DNA of 52,899 bases from the IMG/VR virus record IMGVR_UViG_3300027861_000040, positions 1 to 52,899 of that record; one strand, written 5' to 3'. Shown piece by piece: positions 31,316 through 40,076 of this stretch (position 1 is its first letter; every line of letters begins with the position of its first letter). This stretch comes from a virus. Both the position numbers and the translations under genes were made by a program. Under the pieces are notes generated by a model. The model saw only the letters and a list, made by a program, of their open reading frames with translations, was not told the origin of the DNA and searched no databases.

Positions 31316-32150
31316 AAAATCTATGATAATAAGGACATCAGGAAGGAGTAGTGATTATATTGCTCCTTCTTTTGGTTATGGTTGTTTATTAAACTGTTCT
31401 TATTGTTATATGAAACGTAATGTTCCAGAAGGATTAAGTGTTGCAAAAAATATAGAAGATATATTAACTGCAATAAACAATCATTCATTATTTGATACAA
31501 TAGAAAAACCAAACCAAACTGATCCTAAGTATATAACATATGATATTGCATGTAATGAAGATTTTGCTCTTCATTCTAAATATTATAATTGGAAAAAGAT
31601 ATTTCAATTTTTCCTTGAACATCCTTATGCAAAAGCAACATTTGCTACTAAAATTATTCCTATTAAATTTTTAGAATACAATCCTTTAAAAAAAGTTAGA
31701 ATAAGATTTAGTTTAATGCCACAAAAAATATCTAGTATTGTAGAACCAAATACTCCTGATATTATAGACAGGATTAAAGCTGTTAATGCGTTTATTGAAG
31801 CAGGATACGAAGTTCATTTAAATTTTAGTCCTGTTATAATTAATGATAACTGGCTTAAAGATTATAGTTTATTATTTAATATGTGTAATGATTATATAGA
31901 TTACAAAGATGAAGTAAAATCAGAAGTTATATTTTTAACACATAATAAAAATAAACATCAATATAACATTGATAATAATATTCCAGGAGAAGATTTACTA
32001 TGGAATCCATCAACACAAGAAGAAAAGACTTCTAGTTATGGCGGAGTTAATGTAAGATATAAAAGATCATTAAAACAAGAATCTATAAACTTGTTTAAAG
32101 AATTGCATGATAGTATTATTCCATGGAATACAATAAGATATATTTTTTAA
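31296..32150 (+). CDS. Spore photoproduct lyase-like radical SAM protein
   Basis: A 284-residue radical SAM protein with the cluster-binding motif CLLNCSYC (Cys30, Cys34, Cys37) in the context APSFGYG...YMKRNVPEG, as in spore photoproduct lyase and its relatives. Those enzymes reverse UV damage in DNA with an iron-sulfur cluster and S-adenosylmethionine. Family members outside Firmicutes may do other DNA-linked chemistry, so repair here is inferred. A second in-frame ATG at 31323 is an equally good start. A bidirectional terminator follows. Confidence 0.88.
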   Translation: MIQKVTRKSMIIRTSGRSSDYIAPSFGYGCLLNCSYCYMKRNVPEGLSVAKNIEDILTAINNHSLFDTIEKPNQTDPKYITYDIACNEDFALHSKYYNWKKIFQFFLEHPYAKATFATKIIPIKFLEYNPLKKVRIRFSLMPQKISSIVEPNTPDIIDRIKAVNAFIEAGYEVHLNFSPVIINDNWLKDYSLLFNMCNDYIDYKDEVKSEVIFLTHNKNKHQYNIDNNIPGEDLLWNPSTQEEKTSSYGGVNVRYKRSLKQESINLFKELHDSIIPWNTIRYIF

Positions 32151-32210
32151 AAATTTTGTATATTTACAGCATAATTATGTTTTTTTGCGTAATTATTGTT
32201 TTTCATGTTT

Positions 32211-32240
32211 AAAGGTGGCAGAAATGTCACCTTTTTTTTT
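32211..32240. terminator. Bidirectional terminator between converging genes
   Basis: A 10-bp stem AAAGGTGGCA/TGTCACCTTT (32211-32220/32225-32234) with a GAAA tetraloop (one G-T pair) is followed by T on the plus strand and by TTT on the minus strand. It separates the plus-strand block from the minus-strand block. Confidence 0.85.
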
Positions 32241-32601
32241 AATCAATAATATCTCCTTCTTTTTTTCTGAAAGCTTCATAATCATGCAAAATTTCTGAAT
32301 CTTTTTTAATATTAGTTTTAGTAATAACTGTTATAAGATTTTTTTCACAATTTATTGAAACTCTTATATTAGGTTTAGAAGAACTATTATAAATTCCAAG
32401 ATATCCTAATGGAAATAATACTGCCCAAGGTTTTTGATTATGACTATAACAATACTTAAAAAGTATATCTTGAGGTTTTTTAGTTAATAAGATACCTGGA
32501 GAAATTTCTATCTTTGTTCTTTTAGGTATGTCCTTCTTTGCAAATACACCTAATCCATGTAAATTAGATTCTCTAATTTCAATATAATCACTAATAAACA
32601 T
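32239..32601 (-). CDS. SET-domain protein, putative lysine methyltransferase
   Basis: A 120-residue minimal SET domain. Visible motifs are ESNLHGLGVFAKKDI (residues 11-25), IYNSSSKPNI in place of the canonical NHSCxPN (residues 70-79, with Asn72 and Asn78) and ILHDY with the catalytic-type Tyr108. SET enzymes transfer methyl groups from SAM to lysine. There is no pre-SET or post-SET zinc module. The His and Cys of the canonical NHSC motif are replaced by Ser here, but in many prokaryotic SET proteins they are not conserved. It has a TAATG overlap with the 2,490-residue giant upstream, so it is made with virion genes and may modify a virion or host protein. Confidence 0.8.
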   Translation of the reverse strand: MFISDYIEIRESNLHGLGVFAKKDIPKRTKIEISPGILLTKKPQDILFKYCYSHNQKPWAVLFPLGYLGIYNSSSKPNIRVSINCEKNLITVITKTNIKKDSEILHDYEAFRKKEGDIID

Positions 32602-35600
32602 TATCTAAATCTTTGTCTAAACGAATTAAAGTTTCTTGCTCCTAAATAAGGATCCATTGAACTTCCTGTTATACCAAATGCTTTAAATGCATTATTCCAT
32701 ATTTTAAAAGAATCTTCTTTTTGCCAAACATATGGGCCAACATCTTTTTTATATCTTGATTTTTTACCTTCCCCAAAAAACTCTTCATTCATATCTGTAA
32801 TTATTTTTACATATGTATCAGTAGTAGGACCAAACACAACTGAACTAACATTTTTCATTTGTGATAAATCTTTTAATCCATATTTTGATAAAGGAATAAA
32901 CTGCTCATTCTCTGCTCTTATATTCATAAGAAGATATAATAAATGTTGTTGTAAGTATCCACCTAATTTAAATTCTCTGTCGTCTTCAACAAAAAATCCA
33001 GGTAATGGACCAGAAAGTTTTTTCATTTTTTTCCATCTATCCTCATCATCGTCATTATATCCAACTAAGCCGTATGCTAATACTGTAAGATTTAACATAG
33101 CAAATTCTAACATAGTTCTCTTAAGAGCATTTGCTTGATCAGGAGTCATATATTTAATAGCAGTAGTTCCTCTTTTTAAAACTTCACCTGCAAATTTAAA
33201 AGTTTCTATATAATAACCTAGCTGTACTTCTGCTAATCCCATATTATATCTACCATCTATTGAATAACCAAAAATCTTATTTGAATCTTTAGTAAGTTTC
33301 ATACCAAATCTTCTCATCATCATAGTTGTAAAATACTTTCTCATATATGATGCCATTCTAAACATTAAATATCTATTAGCTTCAGGCTGATCTTCTGCTG
33401 CATATGCACCTTGCAAATCTCTAGTGACAGCATTCATTCTATTTTTTATTTCAAAAAACTTTTTCCCATTAACATCATATTCAGGATCTAATCCTTCTTT
33501 CAAAGATAATTGTCCATCTACTAATTCAAATGCTTCCGCATAAGGAACACTTTGGGTAATTTCATCTACTTTAATTTGATTACCATCTTTATCTACTTTT
33601 GGCACATTAACATTATACATCATTCCTCCAAATGCTTGCAATGTAGCACCCATTTCCATAAATTTTCTAGGAGAATAAACCCAACTACCTGAAACAACAT
33701 CTCTAAGTAAACTTCTTCCAGCAGCATCACCTTTTCTTTCTTCCTGATAACCTTGTATAGCATCAAATGCAAATACTAATTGAGCATTTAGTGTTTTAGA
33801 ACCTACTTTATATAATTGTGATGTAATTTCCATTTGAGCTTTTGCTGACCAAACCCTTCCTTGGGCATAAGAAAAAGGAGTCATATACTTCATAGCAGCT
33901 GTTTCTATTATACTTTGAAATATTGCACCATATCTATTTTTAAGTGCTGAAGGTGTATTTAAAGCAAAAAATCCAAAAGATGCTCTTTTTTGTAAAAAAC
34001 CAACTGATTTATGTAACCAAGCTTGATTTTTTGTTCTACCTGTTATATTTAAACCATGAAAATCTCTTTCTATAAGATTATCTATAGCTTTTGCTCTTAC
34101 ACTTTTTCCTTCTTTTTTCAAACTAGTTTTTAAACCATAATTTTGATATGCTTTTTTAATGATTTTCTTAACACCATTAACAGTATCTATTACACCTTGT
34201 TCATTAAGAGTTGTTGATAAAGCTTCTGCAATTGGACTTATTTCAATTAGTTTTAATTGTCTTTTAGCTGATAACTGATATTTATCAACTGCTGATAACA
34301 AATCTAATGATACTTCATCTAAATCCATTTGGTATCTTCCTGATATTGGTATTTTTGCAGTGTTATCACTAAGTAAATCTAAATTTACCTCAATATGCTG
34401 ATCATCTGGATTTAATCCAACTTCCCAATCTTCTCTAGTTTTAAAAAATTTAGATTTTGTATCTTTAACAAATGCTGTCCAACCATTTAATTTTTCTTTT
34501 CCTTGTGTGACAATATTTTTTCTTTGAAATAACCCAAGTCTTGTTAATCTATATCTAGGAACATCGTAGCCTAACTTACTACTTCTATTTAAACCTTTTT
34601 GATTATTAATATGATATTTTTTTACTTTTTCTAAAAGTTTAAATTCAGAACTATTTTTATCCATATTTTCATAATCCATATTTATATATCTATAAGGATC
34701 TTCTAACTGTGGATTTTTAGCAACTATTTTTTGCATTTCAGAATAAGATTTTGGCAACCAATTTCCTTTTACATCAACAGTTTTTCCAATTTCTTTAGGA
34801 GTATGATATTCTTTTTTAACAACTTTCTGTCTAAATTTATAAGAAGGTTTTCCAAAAATTTCATCTATTTCATTTCCCTGAGCATCATAAAGTTTAGTTT
34901 TTTCATAAAACTTACTTGGACCTGCAGATCTAACTACACCATCTTTTTCTTCAAATTCATCTTGAGGTTTAACTTTGCTCCAAACATATACTCTTTTATA
35001 TGATGTATATTCATCACCATTCCTATCTACCTTATCATTTGCTAAATGATTTTTATCAAACCATTTTTTAAAACCTTTATTTCTTCTTAATGAAGCCAAT
35101 ACACCTGAAAAATCTTTTGTTAAAAGCTTATTTGCTAACTCATTATCAAATTCTTTTTTATCTGTAGAATTTTCTAAAGTAGAACTTAAATTTTCTTTTT
35201 GTATAATATTATTTATTTCATCGAGATAATATATAGTAGCATCAGTTTTTTGTAATTCTGATAATCTTTCAAATGCAGCAAATAATCTTTTTTTCTGTAG
35301 TTTACTTAAACCTAATTCAGATCTAGTTTCTGATAAAGTTTTAAATTCATTAAATTGCGATTTAGTTAACTTTTGTTTATTACGCAACATTCTAAAATAA
35401 TTTTGTAATGTTTCATATTCTAATGTAGTTAAACCAGTTAACCCTGCATATTCTTCTTTTATTGCTTCTATATCATATTGTAATTGTTTTACATCACTAA
35501 TCCTTTTTTCATCCATTTCTAAAGCATTAGGCTCATTATCATCATCTCTAAAAGGTGTTACTGCGTCAAATATTTTTTCATATGCTTCTTCAATATTAAT

Positions 35601-38600
35601 ACTTTCTTTAACATTAACAGGTAAATCTTTTGTGATATCTTTTATTATATCAAACTGTTGTTGTCTTAGGTCATACCATTCTTGTGATACTTGAGGAATA
35701 GTATTTTTATCTATCCATTCTTGTTTTAATCTATTATATTCATTATCATATTTACTTGTACCTTGTTCAAATTCTTCATCAGATAACTTTTGTTCTAATT
35801 TTTCAATAAAATTTAAATATGCGTTATTAAATACATTTGGTAATTCAACCCAATCATAAAATTCATTTTTAGCATTTCTATACTCTTTTAATAATTTTGC
35901 TTTTGCTTTTCCTTCTTCATCTTTACCGTATTCAGAAAATAATAATCTATATTTTTTCCATAATTGATCTAAAACATCATAGTTTTGAAATTCATCATAT
36001 TCATCTTCCATTTGATCTTGTAATAATGATATTTCTTCTAATACAGAATCTCTTTCTTTCAATGCTTCTCTTCCTATTTCATTTTCCATCATTTTATCAG
36101 GTTCATAAAATGAATCTAAATATGTATTATTAAAAAATAATTTTTTATGATTTCTGTATTTTTCAACTAAATCTGCATAAATTTTAAAATCTTTTTTATC
36201 TCTTGTAGAACTATATTTTTGTTTTGCTTGATCTACATTTTGTTGCATTATTGCTATTTTAAGTCTATAATGCTTATATGGATTTAACATAGTCCATACT
36301 TCAAATTTTTCAATATTACCTTCATCATTTTTAGTAACATCTTCATCAATAAATAAATACTTCTTCCAAAACTTTTCTAAATTATTTGAATTATAACCCG
36401 CATCTTTTAAATCATTTTTTATACTATTTAAAAATTTATTTGATTCTTTATCACTCTCATTCATTATTTCAGTCAAATTATTTCTTAAAAATACACCAAA
36501 ACTTCCTATAACAGGATCATTGCTGTACATATAACCTTCTAAGAAACTGTTAAATGCATTTGCATCTCCCATCTCACCTTTAAGATACTCTTTCATCTTA
36601 TCTTTAGAAATCAAATATTTTTTATAATCATTGTATTCTTTTTCTATTTGACTTTTAGGAGCTTCTCTAGCAACTAATTTTGCTTTTCTTTGTTCCCATA
36701 ATTCAGTAATTCTATCATTTACAACATCAAACTGTTCTGATAATATATCAACTAAACCTTTTTCAAATACTTTATTTATAATAGTTGTAGAATCATCAAT
36801 TCTATCTGAAATATTACCAACTAAATTACCTATATCTGAATCTGATTGTACACCAGCTTCACGCATTGTCTTTTTTGTATCATCAATAAAAGTTTTCCAA
36901 TTCATAAGTAAGTTATTATAATAAGTTATTTGAATTAAATTTTCCTTATTATTAGGACTTTCTTTCATTAAATTAATATGCTTATATATATGCTTTATTA
37001 GCTTGTTAGTTTTAATTAAATTACCTGTAAGTGCTAATGCAGCCTTTTTTTGAAATTCCATACTATCTAACAACTCTTCAATTGATTCATCTGTGTTTGT
37101 TAAAGTTTGTACTTTAGAAATTCCTTGTTGTAACTCATCATAAAGACCAGTTCCTTGTTCAGGAGCTAATATGTATTTTAAACCTTCATAATTTTCATCA
37201 TCTCTCACTTTTAAAATATGAGATCTAATCAACTCATACTGTGAATTAATTATTTTAATTACTTCTTCTCCTTCTATGTTTAAAATATCTTTAGCAAAAT
37301 TTTGAGTATCTGTTAAATATTGCACTACTTTATCTTCTGTTACTATACTAGTATTTACATTAAATGAAACATTATTATCAGGATCAGCAGCTTGATTTAA
37401 CATTTCTGCTAACTCTTTTAAATTTGTTAATGGGTTTAGTTTTTCAATTTTAATTTTTTTACCAAATAATTTTCTTAGAACTTTTTTTATACCAAGTATT
37501 ATCCTTTGCACTATACTTTTCATTTCAGAAGAGCTCTGTTCTTTTTTATTAATAAATTCAGCAGCATTTGTTAATGCTTTTACTAACATTTCATCTGTTA
37601 CAGCATAATGATTTGAATCAAAACCTGGATATTCATTTAAAGATTCATCTAATAACTTTTTTCCTATTGCAGTGTTTTTTAAATCAAAAACTAACTTATT
37701 ATATAAATTTGGATTTGATTCTCTTATAGCGGATATAAAAGGATGAGAAAATTCATGTAATAATTGTTCAGTTGATTGCAACTCATTTATAAAATATAAT
37801 TCACCTTGATAATAAAAAGAAGGGTTTTGTCCTGTATAAGGATTCTGAGATTCTTCAGTTAATGTTATTGCATCTTTCTTTGATATCATATTATAATTGA
37901 TATTAAAAGAATTTTTTAATGCTAAAGCTATTTGTGTTAATGCATCATTAGCTATAATATTTTTTTGACCTTCTATATCAAGATCTACAAGATGAACATT
38001 TTCAGTTGGATTTAATAAAGCAGCATCTTCAAAAAATTCTTCATCTGTAACAACATCTTCTTTTAATGTAAAGAATCTAAATCCTTTATTTTTTAATTTA
38101 TATTTATCTTTAACATAAGGAACAAAAAATATTAAATCAGTTAAATCTTTTGCTCTTCCCATCTTTATTTTAGCTTCAAATATTTCTTTCCAATCTTTAA
38201 AATAATTACCAAACATTTGAGGATAAGATTTTTTATCTTTATTATATGGTACAGTTCTAAGAAAGAAATCTATTTGATATCTTTTTGGCATAAGTTTTCC
38301 ATGGTCAGGACTAAAAGCATTATCTACATTTTCCATTATTGTTGGATGCTCAATATATCCCATTATCACAACTGTTTCACCATTTTTTTCAGATTTTCCA
38401 ATAAATGATTTTTCAAAAACATATTTTCCACCTTTACTTTTACTAGGATATTTATCTACTAACTCTTTATACCATTCTTGTTCTTCAATGAATTTTTTAA
38501 CTCCAACATTAAATTCAAAAGCTCTACCTCCATGACTTAATGCAATACCTGTATCTTCTATCCATTTTCTAAAAACTAAAGCATTACTTTCTTTTATAAA

Positions 38601-40073
38601 ATCATCATACAATATTGAACCATCAATATCATGTATTTCTTCATTTACTGATCTTAATATTTTTCCGTATTTTCTTAATGCTAAAGAACCTGATAATTCA
38701 AATGTAATTGAAGAAAGATTAAATAAAGTTTTTAATATCCTAGCTGCAAAAGGATCTTTTTTTAAAGATTCCTCATAATTTTTTGCTTCATATTCAACAT
38801 TTTTTACGTCCACAACTTTTTGAGTTACAGGATCAATATTATATGCTCTTATAATTTTATTAAAATTTTCTTTATAAACATCATCAGCTACATCTAAAGC
38901 AATATCTACCAGGTTATCATAATTTAACTTTTTAAATGTTTTATTATTAAAAACTCTATGTAAAAAATTCCAAATAGCATTATAAAATGCTTTTAATATA
39001 TTTTCTTCATATCTGTCTTTTGCGCCTGATTTTAAAATAAAATCTTTAGTAATATCAGGATTTTCTCTTTTCTCTCCTAAATATTCATTATCTAATCCAT
39101 GCTCAAGAGCTTGTGCAATAAACGTAATAACTACTTGTTTTCTAATCCAATAATTATCTTTTTTTATATCAAAAACATCACCATATATATCTTCGTCAAT
39201 CTCTGATTCAAATCTATTATACTTATCTTTATCTTTAATTTTTTCAAAACTTACTTTATATTTATCATAATACTTTTGATATTCAGACCATTCGCTAATA
39301 TTTTTCATAAACTGAAAAGATAAAAATGATCTTTTACCAAGCATTGTAAAGATTATATTAGCAGATTGCATTAATAAATCTTTATCTGTAACATTGTCTC
39401 TTAATACTAATATTTTTTGAAGTTGATCATATCCAGACATTGGATTTTGACCACGTATATTCATTTCATCTAATACCTTATCAGCATCTTCATTTGTTAT
39501 TTCAATATTTAAACCTTTTATATACTTACTTAATTTTTTTCTTAATTCTAGATTAAACTTTTGATGAGCCATTTCACCTAATGTTTTATCTACTTCTTGA
39601 TTTGATATCTCATTATATGAATTTGGTAATATTTTAAATGCATTATTTTTTTTGAATACAACATAATCAGTAATGCCACTTTCATCATTAACTCCTATAT
39701 AACCTTCAGAATTTATATTTAAATTTTCAGTTTTTAATATTTCTGGATTAACACTTGTTAAATTTTTAGCAGATATTACATATGGTGATTCATTTTCAAT
39801 ATATGCAGTTGTAAATTCAAATCTATTAGTAGTCCCCTTTTTTTTATAAACTAAAATAGGTTCATTATTTTCATCTTTTACATTTGAATCAGAAAACCAT
39901 TTTTTAAAAGCTGGTGTATAAACTTTAGCCCAAATTCTTAAAGCGTCTTCTTTTGATTTTACTTGCGGTAAAGATTCAATTTGCGCATAAAGTTTTGACT
40001 CAGCACCAGTAGGTGAAAGAACACTTGTTATTTGATTTGATTTTTTATCTCTTATAATTCTACAAGTTGCCAT
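32601..40073 (-). CDS. 2,490-residue giant polyvalent protein (virion cargo candidate)
   Basis: A giant protein with several domains. An ART-like region at residues about 45-150 contains DENNEPILVYKKKGTT and DYVVFKKNNAFKI. A nucleotidyltransferase-like region at about 455-650 has LSGSLALRKYG, IHDIDGS, QIDFFL and KMGRAKDLTDL. A zincin motif HEFSH lies at 773-777. Long coiled-coil sequence follows (about 900-1700), then a C-terminal third with amphipathic stretches such as FLQKRASFGFFALNTPSALK, which may insert in membranes. In crAss-like phages the largest proteins beside the RNA polymerase are virion cargo injected with the DNA; I infer the same role. It lies 3 nt after the 4,094-residue gene in the same operon. 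Confidence 0.88.
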   Translation of the reverse strand: MATCRIIRDKKSNQITSVLSPTGAESKLYAQIESLPQVKSKEDALRIWAKVYTPAFKKWFSDSNVKDENNEPILVYKKKGTTNRFEFTTAYIENESPYVISAKNLTSVNPEILKTENLNINSEGYIGVNDESGITDYVVFKKNNAFKILPNSYNEISNQEVDKTLGEMAHQKFNLELRKKLSKYIKGLNIEITNEDADKVLDEMNIRGQNPMSGYDQLQKILVLRDNVTDKDLLMQSANIIFTMLGKRSFLSFQFMKNISEWSEYQKYYDKYKVSFEKIKDKDKYNRFESEIDEDIYGDVFDIKKDNYWIRKQVVITFIAQALEHGLDNEYLGEKRENPDITKDFILKSGAKDRYEENILKAFYNAIWNFLHRVFNNKTFKKLNYDNLVDIALDVADDVYKENFNKIIRAYNIDPVTQKVVDVKNVEYEAKNYEESLKKDPFAARILKTLFNLSSITFELSGSLALRKYGKILRSVNEEIHDIDGSILYDDFIKESNALVFRKWIEDTGIALSHGGRAFEFNVGVKKFIEEQEWYKELVDKYPSKSKGGKYVFEKSFIGKSEKNGETVVIMGYIEHPTIMENVDNAFSPDHGKLMPKRYQIDFFLRTVPYNKDKKSYPQMFGNYFKDWKEIFEAKIKMGRAKDLTDLIFFVPYVKDKYKLKNKGFRFFTLKEDVVTDEEFFEDAALLNPTENVHLVDLDIEGQKNIIANDALTQIALALKNSFNINYNMISKKDAITLTEESQNPYTGQNPSFYYQGELYFINELQSTEQLLHEFSHPFISAIRESNPNLYNKLVFDLKNTAIGKKLLDESLNEYPGFDSNHYAVTDEMLVKALTNAAEFINKKEQSSSEMKSIVQRIILGIKKVLRKLFGKKIKIEKLNPLTNLKELAEMLNQAADPDNNVSFNVNTSIVTEDKVVQYLTDTQNFAKDILNIEGEEVIKIINSQYELIRSHILKVRDDENYEGLKYILAPEQGTGLYDELQQGISKVQTLTNTDESIEELLDSMEFQKKAALALTGNLIKTNKLIKHIYKHINLMKESPNNKENLIQITYYNNLLMNWKTFIDDTKKTMREAGVQSDSDIGNLVGNISDRIDDSTTIINKVFEKGLVDILSEQFDVVNDRITELWEQRKAKLVAREAPKSQIEKEYNDYKKYLISKDKMKEYLKGEMGDANAFNSFLEGYMYSNDPVIGSFGVFLRNNLTEIMNESDKESNKFLNSIKNDLKDAGYNSNNLEKFWKKYLFIDEDVTKNDEGNIEKFEVWTMLNPYKHYRLKIAIMQQNVDQAKQKYSSTRDKKDFKIYADLVEKYRNHKKLFFNNTYLDSFYEPDKMMENEIGREALKERDSVLEEISLLQDQMEDEYDEFQNYDVLDQLWKKYRLLFSEYGKDEEGKAKAKLLKEYRNAKNEFYDWVELPNVFNNAYLNFIEKLEQKLSDEEFEQGTSKYDNEYNRLKQEWIDKNTIPQVSQEWYDLRQQQFDIIKDITKDLPVNVKESINIEEAYEKIFDAVTPFRDDDNEPNALEMDEKRISDVKQLQYDIEAIKEEYAGLTGLTTLEYETLQNYFRMLRNKQKLTKSQFNEFKTLSETRSELGLSKLQKKRLFAAFERLSELQKTDATIYYLDEINNIIQKENLSSTLENSTDKKEFDNELANKLLTKDFSGVLASLRRNKGFKKWFDKNHLANDKVDRNGDEYTSYKRVYVWSKVKPQDEFEEKDGVVRSAGPSKFYEKTKLYDAQGNEIDEIFGKPSYKFRQKVVKKEYHTPKEIGKTVDVKGNWLPKSYSEMQKIVAKNPQLEDPYRYINMDYENMDKNSSEFKLLEKVKKYHINNQKGLNRSSKLGYDVPRYRLTRLGLFQRKNIVTQGKEKLNGWTAFVKDTKSKFFKTREDWEVGLNPDDQHIEVNLDLLSDNTAKIPISGRYQMDLDEVSLDLLSAVDKYQLSAKRQLKLIEISPIAEALSTTLNEQGVIDTVNGVKKIIKKAYQNYGLKTSLKKEGKSVRAKAIDNLIERDFHGLNITGRTKNQAWLHKSVGFLQKRASFGFFALNTPSALKNRYGAIFQSIIETAAMKYMTPFSYAQGRVWSAKAQMEITSQLYKVGSKTLNAQLVFAFDAIQGYQEERKGDAAGRSLLRDVVSGSWVYSPRKFMEMGATLQAFGGMMYNVNVPKVDKDGNQIKVDEITQSVPYAEAFELVDGQLSLKEGLDPEYDVNGKKFFEIKNRMNAVTRDLQGAYAAEDQPEANRYLMFRMASYMRKYFTTMMMRRFGMKLTKDSNKIFGYSIDGRYNMGLAEVQLGYYIETFKFAGEVLKRGTTAIKYMTPDQANALKRTMLEFAMLNLTVLAYGLVGYNDDDEDRWKKMKKLSGPLPGFFVEDDREFKLGGYLQQHLLYLLMNIRAENEQFIPLSKYGLKDLSQMKNVSSVVFGPTTDTYVKIITDMNEEFFGEGKKSRYKKDVGPYVWQKEDSFKIWNNAFKAFGITGSSMDPYLGARNFNSFRQRFR

Positions 40074-40076
40074 TAT

